Origin: Rhizobium sp. WYJ-E13
Lineage (GTDB): Bacteria; Pseudomonadota; Alphaproteobacteria; Rhizobiales; Rhizobiaceae
Length of the DNA stretch: 64,000 bases
Direction of reading: 5' to 3'
NCBI RefSeq assembly: GCF_018987265.1
Contig: NZ_CP076853.1
Coordinates: forward strand, 2,542,001 to 2,606,000
How positions within the stretch are numbered: the first letter of the stretch is position 1; the number at the start of each line of letters is the position of its first letter. Shown one piece after another: positions 1-7,780 of this stretch. The notes beneath the pieces were generated by a model, which made no database searches, was not told the DNA's origin, and saw only the letters and a list, made by a program, of their open reading frames with translations. The translations under genes were made by a program, and so were the position numbers.

Positions 1-1
1 C

Positions 2-520
2 CTGGTCTCCGGCAGAGCCCCGGTTCGCCTTGGCAATGCCCATCCGAACATCTCACCTTATGAAGTCGTGCCGACGGCTGACGGTTATCTCATCCTTGCC
101 ATTGGCAACGATGGCCAGTTTCGCCGCCTTTGCACGATCCTCGCCCTTTCCATCGCCGATGACGAGCGTTTTGCGACCAACAAGGCGCGCGTCGCCAACC
201 GCGGCGAGGTGCGCCGGCTTGTCTCGACCGAAACGCTGAAATGGCGGAAGGCCGATCTCCTGAAAGCCTGCGAGGACAATGCCGTGCCGGCGGGCGCCAT
301 CAATACGATCGAGGAAATGTTTGCCGATCCGCAGATCAAGGCGCGTGGCCTGCGCGTCGACCTGCCGGATGCCGCGGGCACGATGATACCGGGCGTGCGC
401 ACGCCGGTGGTCCTGTCGGAAACGCCGCTGCGCTACGAACGGCCGAGCCCGCGCCTGGGCGAACACAATGCCGAAGTTCTGGCCGAACTTGAGGAATGGG
501 AGAGGAAAACGTCACCATGA
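2..520 (+). CDS. CaiB/BaiF family CoA-transferase, 3' part
   Basis: C-terminal part (about 172 residues) of a family III CoA-transferase; the 5' end lies before the window. The frame is open from base 2. The segment NAHPNISPYEVVPTADGY followed by ILAIGNDGQF is the conserved core of CaiB/BaiF enzymes, and the tail GIRTPVVLSETPLRYERPSP-like region (here with GVRTPVVLS) is the usual end of the family. These enzymes move CoA between carboxylic acids; the substrate cannot be read from this fragment. The catalytic Asp region is outside the window. The next gene starts 13 bases downstream on the same strand, so the two are probably co-transcribed. Confidence 0.88.
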   Translation: MVSGRAPVRLGNAHPNISPYEVVPTADGYLILAIGNDGQFRRLCTILALSIADDERFATNKARVANRGEVRRLVSTETLKWRKADLLKACEDNAVPAGAINTIEEMFADPQIKARGLRVDLPDAAGTMIPGVRTPVVLSETPLRYERPSPRLGEHNAEVLAELEEWERKTSP

Positions 521-533
521 GAAGGAAGGGGCC

Positions 534-2204
534 ATGAAAAGGACAGGCGGACAGTTGATCGTCGAAGCGCTGAAGGCGAACGGGGTGAAGCGCCTCTCCT
601 GCGTGCCGGGAGAGAGCTTCCTTGCGGTGCTCGACGCCCTGTATGACAGCGATATCGATGTCATCGTCTGCCGTCAGGAAGGTGGCGCGGCGATGATGGC
701 GGATTGCTGGGGCCGGCTGACCGGCGAGCCCGGTATCTGCATGGTCACCCGCGGCCCCGGCGCCACCAATGCCTCCGCCGGCCTGCATATCGCCAGGCAG
801 GATTCGATCCCGATGATCCTCTTCATCGGCCAGGTGCAGCGGGAGGCGCGCGAGCGCGAAGCTTTCCAGGAGGTCGAATTCCGCCGCGCGTTCACCGAAT
901 TCGCCAAATGGGTCGGCGAGATCGATGATGCCGCCCGCATCCCGGAATTCGTCACCCGCGCCTTCGCGATCGCCACATCGGGCCGTCCGGGTCCGGTCGT
1001 GCTGACGCTTCCTGAAGATATGTTGCGCGACGAGGTCGAGGCCCCGAAAGCAAGGCGCTACGCGCGCGTCGAAGCCCATCCCGGCCGCAGCCAGATCGAC
1101 GATCTCTATCTGCGCCTGCTGAAGGCCGAGCGGCCGATAGTCATCCTTGGCGGCACCCGCTGGGATGCTGATGCGGTCGCCGATTTCCAGACCTTTGCCG
1201 AGCGCTTCCGCCTGCCGGTCGGCTGTTCCTTCCGCCGGCAGATGTTGTTCGACCACCTGCATCCCTGCTACGCCGGCGACGTCGGTATCGGCATCAATCC
1301 GGCGCTCGCCAAAGAGATCAAGGAGAGCGACCTTCTGATCCTGCTCGGCAGCCGTATGTCAGAAATGCCTTCCTCGGGCTATACGCTGCTCGACATCCCC
1401 TACCCTGCCCAATCGCTCGTCCACATCCATCCAGACTCGTCCGAGCTCGGCCGCGTCTATCGCCCTGATCTCGCGATCTGCGCCAGTCCCATCGACTTCA
1501 TCGAAGCGCTCGCCGATCTGGAAGCCCCTGCCGAACCGCGCTGGGCCGAACGCACTGAGCGTATGCATCAGGCCTATCTCTCATGGTCGAAGCCGCCGGC
1601 CACGGGTCCGGGCGCCGTCCATATGGGGCCGATCTTGGAATGGCTGGAGGCAAACACGAAGCCGGATACGGTCTTCACCAATGGCGCCGGAAACTACGCC
1701 ACCTGGGTGCATCGCTTCCACCGCTTCCGCCGCTTCAACACGCAGGCGGCACCGACCTCAGGCTCCATGGGTTACGGCCTTCCGGCCGCCGTTGCCGCCA
1801 AGCGGCTCTTTCCCGATCAGGAAGTTATCTGCTTTGCCGGCGACGGCTGCTTCCTGATGCACGGACAGGAATTTGCGACCGCTGTGCGCTACGGCCTGCC
1901 GATCATCGCGGTCGTCGTCAACAACGGCATCTACGGCACGATCCGCATGCATCAGGAACGCGAATATCCAGGCCGCGTCAGCGCCACGGATCTCACCAAT
2001 CCGGATTTCGCAGCCCTTGCTCGCGCCTATGGCGGCCACGGCGAGACGGTGGAAAAGACCGAGGATTTCGCGCCGGCTTTCGAGCGCGCGCGCGACAGCG
2101 GCAAGCCGGCAATCATTGAAATCAAGCTCGATCCTGAAGCGATTACGCCGACAAGGACGCTCTCGGAAATCGCCCAACAAAAAGCCGGTGAGTCCGCGAA
2201 CTAA
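534..2204 (+). CDS. Thiamine-diphosphate-dependent enzyme, acetolactate-synthase-like
   Basis: A 556-residue member of the ThDP enzyme superfamily (acetolactate synthase, oxalyl-CoA decarboxylase and benzoylformate decarboxylase type). The N-terminal Pyr domain has the catalytic Glu in CVPGESFLAVLDAL near residue 25 and the GPGATNAS loop. The C-terminal PP domain has the ThDP-Mg motif, FAGDGCFLMHG through VVNNGIYGTIR, near residues 440-475. ATG at 534 is chosen because GAAGGAAGGGG sits just upstream; a longer in-frame start at 468 lies inside the CoA-transferase gene. Lying next to a CoA-transferase it might act on a CoA ester, as oxalyl-CoA decarboxylase does, but no substrate-specific residues were identified. 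It is unlikely to be the housekeeping acetolactate synthase because no small subunit follows. Confidence 0.85.
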   Translation: MKRTGGQLIVEALKANGVKRLSCVPGESFLAVLDALYDSDIDVIVCRQEGGAAMMADCWGRLTGEPGICMVTRGPGATNASAGLHIARQDSIPMILFIGQVQREAREREAFQEVEFRRAFTEFAKWVGEIDDAARIPEFVTRAFAIATSGRPGPVVLTLPEDMLRDEVEAPKARRYARVEAHPGRSQIDDLYLRLLKAERPIVILGGTRWDADAVADFQTFAERFRLPVGCSFRRQMLFDHLHPCYAGDVGIGINPALAKEIKESDLLILLGSRMSEMPSSGYTLLDIPYPAQSLVHIHPDSSELGRVYRPDLAICASPIDFIEALADLEAPAEPRWAERTERMHQAYLSWSKPPATGPGAVHMGPILEWLEANTKPDTVFTNGAGNYATWVHRFHRFRRFNTQAAPTSGSMGYGLPAAVAAKRLFPDQEVICFAGDGCFLMHGQEFATAVRYGLPIIAVVVNNGIYGTIRMHQEREYPGRVSATDLTNPDFAALARAYGGHGETVEKTEDFAPAFERARDSGKPAIIEIKLDPEAITPTRTLSEIAQQKAGESAN

Positions 2205-2228
2205 TCCAGTTCAAACCTCACCGGCTTT
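2181..2228. terminator. Bidirectional hairpin terminator
   Basis: A perfect 12-bp stem, AAAGCCGGTGAG against CTCACCGGCTTT, with a 24-base loop. The A-rich and T-rich outer ends suit termination in both directions. It overlaps the last codons of the ThDP enzyme gene and lies 22 bases past the stop of the convergent ridA-like gene. Confidence 0.65.
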
Positions 2229-2250
2229 GATTGGTCTCCGCAGGACGCTC

Positions 2251-2595
2251 TTAGTCGAGAGCGGCCGTAACGATGAACTCAACCTTGTACTTCGGCGCAG
2301 CGAGCTTGGCTTCGCTGGTGGCACGGGCCGGCGGGTTTGCCGGGTCGATCCAGCCTTCCCAAACGGCGTTCATCTCAGCGAAATAGGCGATGTCGGAGAG
2401 ATAGATGATCGTCTGCAGGATCTTCGATTTGTTGCTGCCGGCGGCAGCCAGCAGACGGTCGACTTCGCCAAGCGCGGACTTGCACTGATCGGTGACGCTC
2501 TCGCCTTCGCCGACCTGGCCTGCGAGATAAACGGTGTTGCCGTGGATGACGGCGCCGCTCATGCGGGCGCCGATATCGATACGCTTGATGCTCAT
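2251..2595 (-). CDS. RidA/YjgF/YER057c/UK114 family protein
   Basis: A 114-residue RidA-family protein. RidA enzymes hydrolyse reactive enamine/imine intermediates released by PLP enzymes and so protect other PLP enzymes. The sequence shows MSGAVIHGNTVYLAGQVG and the family-typical substitution of the last motif ARATSEAKLAAPKYKVEFIV. The canonical RidA arginine of the C-terminal motif is in the RATSEAKLA segment, but the usual IE.E.IA ending is replaced, so it may belong to a RidA paralogue subgroup (Rid4-7) rather than to true RidA. AGGAGAA lies 6 bases before the ATG. It precedes the DUF442 gene's terminator and is transcribed toward the ThDP enzyme gene. Confidence 0.85.
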   Translation of the reverse strand: MSIKRIDIGARMSGAVIHGNTVYLAGQVGEGESVTDQCKSALGEVDRLLAAAGSNKSKILQTIIYLSDIAYFAEMNAVWEGWIDPANPPARATSEAKLAAPKYKVEFIVTAALD

Positions 2596-2613
2596 CGTGT
2601 TCTCCTGTTCATT

Positions 2614-2643
2614 AAATGAAAGACGCCGCGTTCAGGCGGCGTC
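2614..2643 (-). terminator. Rho-independent terminator after the DUF442 gene
   Basis: Read on the minus strand, the stem GACGCCGC/GCGGCGTC with a 6-base loop is followed by TTTCATTT. It lies between the stop of the DUF442 gene (2668) and the start of the RidA-like gene (2595), so the two genes are probably separate units. Confidence 0.6.
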
Positions 2644-2667
2644 GGATTGTGTCCGGATGGGACCGGA

Positions 2668-3006
2668 TCAGGTGCGGATATGATGCGTCTTCTGATAGAT
2701 CGCCGTGGAGCGTGCGCCGGAGCGGCAGTAGCCGAGCATCGGGCGTTCGAATTCGTCGAGCGCATCGACCATGCCCTGCACGGCTTCCTCGGTCACCCCC
2801 ATCGGGCCGACAGGCACATGGGTAATCTCGAGGCCGATCTCCTTGGCACGGGCTTCGATGACCGCAAAGGGCGGCTGGTCCGGGCTTTCGTCGTCCGGAC
2901 GATGGCAGACGATGGACTTGAAGCCGAGGGCCTTGATCTGGTCGAGATCCTCAACCGTGATCTGGCCGGAAACGGAGTATTCATCGTCGATCTGGCGGAT
3001 ATCCAT
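2668..3006 (-). CDS. TIGR01244/DUF442 family phosphatase-like protein (Blh-like)
   Basis: A 112-residue protein of the DUF442 family, which has the fold of dual-specificity phosphatases. The P-loop signature is MLGYCRSGARSTAIY near residues 88-102, with the catalytic Cys in the HCxxGxR-like CRSGARS. The upstream region FKSIVCHRPDDES is also conserved. In several bacteria this domain is fused to a beta-lactamase-fold sulfur dioxygenase (Blh) and linked to sulfide or biofilm responses; here it stands alone. GAGGAG precedes the ATG at 3006; a longer in-frame start at 3060 has no such site. Confidence 0.85.
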   Translation of the reverse strand: MDIRQIDDEYSVSGQITVEDLDQIKALGFKSIVCHRPDDESPDQPPFAVIEARAKEIGLEITHVPVGPMGVTEEAVQGMVDALDEFERPMLGYCRSGARSTAIYQKTHHIRT

Positions 3007-3092
3007 CGTCTCAATCTCCTCGAAAATGGTGGGCTGAAGGTCTACGACGCGTCCTGTCAAGCGTCAACACGTCTTCAGCCAATCATCCTTCA

Positions 3093-3929
3093 TTAGACGA
3101 AGGCGAAACGCAGGCCATAGCTGCGGCTTTCACCAGGCTTCAGCCAGTTGAACTCGCCGGCCGCTTCCAGTTCATCGCGCAGCACCCAGCGGTGCGAAAC
3201 TGGCTCGATACCGATGATATGCGCCGGCGCCTTCTGGTTCCGCCAGATCTGCAGATGCGGCAGCGTATCGGCGCGAAACCGCACTCTGAGCGTCCTGCCG
3301 CCAATCGCCGCAATCGGCCCGAGCCGGACTTCGGCAAAGCTCTCCTCGGTGGCCGGAGCCTCCACGCAGAAGATACCACCCGGCTCCTCGCCGAAAGTCC
3401 AGGGAAAACCGCCGCCCTCCAGCATCCGGCCTTCGAGCCGCGTTCCCCCGTCCAGCCATTTGCCGCCGATGTTCATATGATACATCAGGAAGGTCGGCAC
3501 GGTCTCATTGCTCCTATTGACGATGCGGTCCTCCAGCGAAACCTCGCCGGTGGCCCCGTCGATCCGCCACAGCCGCTCGATGCGCCGCGGCAGCCCCTCC
3601 ACCGTGGTGATATCGATATCGGCGCGGCATTCGGCATTGCCATTCTCGAACGTCGTCCGGAGCACCTTGGCCTGATGGCCGGAGGCCGAACCGTGCAGCG
3701 GATAGATCTTGCCGTCCGTGCCGGGAACTGGCTGGCGGTGACGGATATGATCGGGACCGCAGGTAAAAAGGAAGCCTTCCAGCGAATGATCGATTCGCGG
3801 ATCGCCGTCATCAGGGATGGCCCGCTTGGGCGCGATGTCGACGCCCTCGACGATGCAGCCGCCGATATCCAGCACCGATGTTTCGTCCAGCATCAGGCGC
3901 GGCCCGCTTGCGGCGGCAAATTCGATCAT
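3093..3929 (-). CDS. DUF4432 family aldose 1-epimerase-like protein
   Basis: A 278-residue protein resembling the DUF4432 branch of the galactose mutarotase-like superfamily, whose beta-sandwich enzymes interconvert sugar anomers or act on uncommon sugars. Visible conserved stretches are PLHGSASGHQAK near residues 78-90 (substrate-binding His), MYHMNIGGKWLDGG near residue 150 and the late HIIGIEPVSHR near residue 238. ATG at 3929 is preceded by GGGAGG. It has no close operon partner: the DUF442 gene starts 86 bases downstream. The sugar substrate is unknown. Confidence 0.75.
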   Translation of the reverse strand: MIEFAAASGPRLMLDETSVLDIGGCIVEGVDIAPKRAIPDDGDPRIDHSLEGFLFTCGPDHIRHRQPVPGTDGKIYPLHGSASGHQAKVLRTTFENGNAECRADIDITTVEGLPRRIERLWRIDGATGEVSLEDRIVNRSNETVPTFLMYHMNIGGKWLDGGTRLEGRMLEGGGFPWTFGEEPGGIFCVEAPATEESFAEVRLGPIAAIGGRTLRVRFRADTLPHLQIWRNQKAPAHIIGIEPVSHRWVLRDELEAAGEFNWLKPGESRSYGLRFAFV

Positions 3930-4184
3930 CGGCAGTCCTCCCGGGGAATCTTGGTTGCGGTAGGGTTAGGTCGTGCGGCCACCCTCGTCAATCGGGACCG
4001 ATGAGATGGCCAGGGAGTACCGTAACCGACGACTTCACAGGAACGTCATCTTCGCGCAAGCGTTTATGAGTAAACGCAAAACACCGTTGTTTTTATGTTT
4101 TGTTCAGCACGGCTTAAGAAATTCCACACTAGCGTCAAAATTCGCAGGTGTGTGTCTGCCGAGCCACTGATCGAGGTGTGAGAC

Positions 4185-5573
4185 GTGAATCGCTTTATGA
4201 AATCGGCCCTTTCCCTTTCGGCCATGCTTTTGGCGCTCGCCGCCTTCACACCGCAGCAGGCCGGTGCGCAGCAATATGGGCGCAACAGAAGCGACATCGT
4301 GCTGGTGACGCCGAGCGGCGAAATCCTCGATTACGTCCCGCCCGGCCGCGGCTTCGTCTATGCCCACGATTATCGTGGCAATCGCGTGCTGATCGACCGC
4401 TACGGCAATATCGTCGCTACGGAAATGCGCGCCCGTGGCTACTACTCGCCAAGCACCAATCGAGAAGTCTATAACGACGTCTACAACAACGATCCCTATT
4501 ATCCCGACGGTAACCGCCATGGCGATACGCGCTATTCCGAGCGCGGCCCGGTAACCGGTTCCATTCCGCAGGACGCTGCCATCGAGCGCGGCCCGCTCGA
4601 GGATCAGCTCTACCCCGGCGACCAGCAGGGTCAGGATGACTATGCAGCAATTGAGCCCGATCAGCAGGTTCCGCCGGCCGACGAGCCGCGCCCGGCGCCG
4701 CAGGAACCTGTGATCACGCTCAAGGGCAAGTCCAAGCCCGAAATCGTCGCCCTTCAGGTCTTTCTGGATCGCTCCGGCGTTTCCCCCGGTGTCATCGACG
4801 GCCACATGGGCTCCAATGTCACCAAGGCGATCTACGCCTATGAACAGATGACTGGCACCAAGCTCGATCCAAACAATACGGATGCGATCCTCGAAGAGCT
4901 GCGCATGAATGGTGGCCTTCCGGTCGTCAGCTACACGATCACGGATGCGGATGCGGCCGGTCCCTATGTCGCGCAGATCCCTGAAGACTATTCGCAGAAA
5001 GCCCTCCTGCCGTCCCTCGCCTACACCTCGGTCACCGAAGCGCTTGCCGAACGTTTCCACATGGACGAAAATTTCCTGAAGGAAATGAACCCCGGCGCGG
5101 ATTTCACGATTCCAGGTACCGTCATCAAGGTCGTCAATCCCGGCGAGAACAAGAAGGGCGCTGTTGCAAAGATCCTCGCCGACAAGGGTCGCAAGCAGGT
5201 CTTCGCCTATGACGACGCAGGCAACCTCGTTGCCGCCTACCCCGCCTCGATCGGCTCCACGGACACGCCCTCGCCTTCTGGCATTGTCACGGTCGAGCGC
5301 GTCGCCTTCAATCCTGGCTACACCTACAATCCGAAGATCAATTTCCAGCAGGGCACAAACGACAAGATCCTCGACATCCCGCCAGGCCCGAACGGCCCGG
5401 TTGGTACGGTCTGGATGGCGCTTTCCAAGCCGACCTACGGCATCCACGGCACGCCCGACCCCTCGAGAATCGGCCGCACCCAGAGCCACGGCTGCATCCG
5501 GCTGACGAACTGGGATGCGACGGAGCTTGCCAAGATGGTCAAGCCCGGCGTGACTGTCGAATTCGTCGACTGA
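4185..5573 (+). CDS. L,D-transpeptidase with N-terminal secretion signal (YkuD family)
   Basis: A 462-residue exported cell-wall enzyme. Residues 1-28 form a signal peptide (NRFMKSALSLSAMLLALAAF, then AGAQ). A peptidoglycan-binding-like region lies near residues 178-235 (LQVFLDRSGVSPGVIDGHMG). The YkuD catalytic domain occupies the C-terminal third, with HGTPDPSRIG and SHGCIRLTNWDA; the nucleophile Cys is about residue 437. Such enzymes make 3-3 crosslinks, or attach proteins to peptidoglycan; L,D-crosslinks are abundant in Rhizobiales, which grow at one pole. The start is GTG at 4185, with an alternative ATG at 4197. The gene ends 6 bases from the convergent LuxR-type gene. Confidence 0.92.
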   Translation: MNRFMKSALSLSAMLLALAAFTPQQAGAQQYGRNRSDIVLVTPSGEILDYVPPGRGFVYAHDYRGNRVLIDRYGNIVATEMRARGYYSPSTNREVYNDVYNNDPYYPDGNRHGDTRYSERGPVTGSIPQDAAIERGPLEDQLYPGDQQGQDDYAAIEPDQQVPPADEPRPAPQEPVITLKGKSKPEIVALQVFLDRSGVSPGVIDGHMGSNVTKAIYAYEQMTGTKLDPNNTDAILEELRMNGGLPVVSYTITDADAAGPYVAQIPEDYSQKALLPSLAYTSVTEALAERFHMDENFLKEMNPGADFTIPGTVIKVVNPGENKKGAVAKILADKGRKQVFAYDDAGNLVAAYPASIGSTDTPSPSGIVTVERVAFNPGYTYNPKINFQQGTNDKILDIPPGPNGPVGTVWMALSKPTYGIHGTPDPSRIGRTQSHGCIRLTNWDATELAKMVKPGVTVEFVD

Positions 5574-5579
5574 GGAAAT

Positions 5580-6695
5580 CTACTCGCCCGGTGTCTGTGC
5601 GGGACGCTCGCCAAACTGGATGAGACGCAGGAGCTCCACCTGCTTTCTGGCACCGGTCTTCATGTAGACGGACCGCACCTGCGAGCGGATCGTCTCCCGC
5701 GAACGGCTGGTTTCGGCAGCCAGGCCCGAAACCGAGCCTCCCGAAACAAGCGCCCTCACGACCTTGATTTCAGCCTGCGTGAGACCGAAATCACTGCGCA
5801 GTTTCTCATCGCTCAGCCCTATGGAGCCTTGTTTCGGCTCGATAAGGATGGCGACGACAGGCCGTTCGAAGAAGCGTGGACGGTGGCTCTTCTCAAGCTT
5901 GAGCAAGGTGATCTTCCGGCCATCGGCCAGAACCGTATGCTGACGCTCTGCCTCCTCCTCATGCCTGAGCATCAGTGTGAGACGGTCGTCGGCATCCTTG
6001 TCGGCAAGATGCAACATTCCGAGCGGTGAAAGCCAGACACCCGCTCCCTGTTCAAGCACCGCCTCTCCAAAGACAGACGTGGAGATCAGTCGCCGCTCTG
6101 AATTTAACAGGAGCACGCCGACGCCAATGGCATCGAACAGCCGCCCATTGATCTCCGAAGCGTTCTTTTGCCGGCCGCCGGATTCGACCGCGATGAAGGC
6201 GCGCCTCAGATGAGGCCCGATCCGCGTCAGAAGCGCAGCGCAGGCCCGACTCTCATCCGGACCGGTCCAACGGGTCGTGGTGATCGAAAGATTGAACGAC
6301 CGGCCGCCCTCCCGCAGGATCGTCATGCCGACGGCGCCGTGACCTTCATGCCGATGCCAGAAGTCGTTGAAGAACTCGGTCCTGGAAAGCTCTGCATAGG
6401 ATATGAAATCCTCGCCGATTGCTCCCTGCCCGGTGGGCGTTCTGTTCAGGCCCGATATCCAGGGGTTCAGCCGGCAGTAATAGCGTGTGTAGGTGTCGAT
6501 CCACGCCTGATCCATATTGATGTGGAATTGCGACGAACCTTCCGCCCGCACAGCGTCATGATAGAAAAGGCTGGTTCCGGCCCCCGGCAGCAGCCCGTTC
6601 AACTCCGTCAGAAACGTATCCCATCGTGCTTCACCAAAAACGACCCCGTAGATGGAATCGATAAGCTTGTCGTCGACTTGCCGGGTGATGCTCAT
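5580..6695 (-). CDS. LuxR-type HTH transcriptional regulator
   Basis: A 371-residue regulator with a C-terminal LuxR-type helix-turn-helix at about residues 300-360 (LTQAEIKVVRALVSGGS, LAAETSRSRETIRSQV, then YMKTGARKQVELLRLI). The long N-terminal part is not an autoinducer-binding domain of the CinR/TraR kind. It contains a region resembling the PAS-like or GAF-like sensory half seen in other 350-400-residue rhizobial LuxR proteins, with no recognised ligand pocket. Both neighbours are transcribed independently, so the target genes are not evident from context. Confidence 0.85.
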   Translation of the reverse strand: MSITRQVDDKLIDSIYGVVFGEARWDTFLTELNGLLPGAGTSLFYHDAVRAEGSSQFHINMDQAWIDTYTRYYCRLNPWISGLNRTPTGQGAIGEDFISYAELSRTEFFNDFWHRHEGHGAVGMTILREGGRSFNLSITTTRWTGPDESRACAALLTRIGPHLRRAFIAVESGGRQKNASEINGRLFDAIGVGVLLLNSERRLISTSVFGEAVLEQGAGVWLSPLGMLHLADKDADDRLTLMLRHEEEAERQHTVLADGRKITLLKLEKSHRPRFFERPVVAILIEPKQGSIGLSDEKLRSDFGLTQAEIKVVRALVSGGSVSGLAAETSRSRETIRSQVRSVYMKTGARKQVELLRLIQFGERPAQTPGE

Positions 6696-6770
6696 GCGTT
6701 GCTTCGCGCGTGAATATATTTTTACAGCCTGTCAATCATTACAGCAGTGAGCAAATGTAATTTCAAATAG

Positions 6771-6796
6771 AAAATGCCCCAGCCGAAGCCGAGGCA
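6771..6796 (-). terminator. Rho-independent terminator of the ParA-like gene
   Basis: On the minus strand a 9-bp stem (TGCCTCGGC with GCTGGGGCA, two G-T pairs) closes a TTCG tetraloop and is followed by TTTTC. It lies 27 bases beyond the stop of the ParA-like gene. Confidence 0.8.
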
Positions 6797-6822
6797 TCCA
6801 ATTTCTTGCTCCGATATTCTGA

Positions 6823-7533
6823 TCAGGCGGCGCTTCGCATCGCGTTGGCCAGCCGAACAGCAACCGGCAGCCGTCCCGGTACCTTGCGTATGATTTCCTC
6901 TGCGAAACAGAGGGCATTTTCACGGGCCTTGTCGAGATTGCTGACGCGCGCCGGATCCATCGTATGCAGCGTGCCGCCGCAATCGAAAATGTCGCGAAAG
7001 GCCGAGCGTTCGATGATGGCCGTATCCAGAACCGACACATGGCGTTCGTTCAACAGGGCCTTGACGAGCTGCAGTGCGCGGGTGGTGACCATGGAGTTGA
7101 CGCGGGTCAGCACGACCGAATGGTCGATCTTGATGCCTGCCTTCTCCTCCAGATACTGGAGCAGCTCGAGAACCTGGGCACCGCCGCGGGCATCCATGGC
7201 GCAGCCCTGGATCGGGATCAGCACGTGGTCGGAGAGACCGACGGCCGTTGCCAGCAGCGGATTGCGCGCACCCGGCAGATCGATGATGAAATAATCGGTA
7301 TTGTGCTTGTTTTCGCTGATGTGCTGCGGCAGCGAGGCAGTCGTCACGAAATCGATGACGCTGATGTTGGGCACATGGCCGGAGATTTCGTGCCAGCGCG
7401 AAATCCAGTGCTGCGGGTCGGCATCGAGGATGGTGACACGGTAGCCCTGACGGGCCAGCTCGGTGGCAAGCAGCAACACGGCCGTGGTCTTGCCGGCGCC
7501 GCCCTTGGTATTTGCGAATGTGATGACTGGCAT
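6823..7533 (-). CDS. ParA/MinD-superfamily ATPase, orphan
   Basis: A 236-residue ATPase with the deviant Walker A motif KGGAGKTT at residues 10-17, the DADPQHW segment (Walker A') near residue 40 and DLPGARNPL (Walker B region) near residue 86. ParA-family proteins position DNA or protein cargo through ATP-dependent dimerisation. No ParB, origin or chemotaxis gene is nearby and the gene has its own terminator, so it is an orphan and not the chromosomal parA of a parAB operon. ATG at 7533 is chosen over an upstream in-frame start at 7572 because GAGGA precedes it and the family begins directly with the MPVITFAN strand. Confidence 0.88.
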   Translation of the reverse strand: MPVITFANTKGGAGKTTAVLLLATELARQGYRVTILDADPQHWISRWHEISGHVPNISVIDFVTTASLPQHISENKHNTDYFIIDLPGARNPLLATAVGLSDHVLIPIQGCAMDARGGAQVLELLQYLEEKAGIKIDHSVVLTRVNSMVTTRALQLVKALLNERHVSVLDTAIIERSAFRDIFDCGGTLHTMDPARVSNLDKARENALCFAEEIIRKVPGRLPVAVRLANAMRSAA

Positions 7534-7722
7534 ATTCTTAAGTCCTCGAAGGGAAATGGCGCGAGCCGGCATCGCTCGTTGTTAATCGCACAGTCGGAGC
7601 ATCGTGCGGTTAACCCATCCTTTCCAATCGTGGTTAACAAACTGTAAACACGCCCGCCGAAATTGCGGTCCGCATTTTTCGCATCATCAAAAATCAGGAT
7701 GGCCTGAAGCGCGAAAAACAAC

Positions 7723-7754
7723 AAAAAAGCCCGGAAAACCAAGGTTCCCCGGGC
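7723..7754 (-). terminator. Rho-independent terminator of the amine-catabolism operon
   Basis: On the minus strand GCCCGG pairs with CCGGGC around an inner AACC/GGTT stem and is followed by TTTTTTGTTG. It lies 27 bases after the stop of the iron alcohol dehydrogenase gene, the last gene of the five-gene operon. Confidence 0.78.
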
Positions 7755-7780
7755 CAGTTCAGAGGTCCGCCTTTATCTGT

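Noticed and set aside
336..1262. Long 308-codon minus-strand frame antisense to the CoA-transferase and ThDP enzyme genes
   Set aside because: It is the opposite-strand shadow of two strongly recognised genes in a high-GC sequence and shows no motif.
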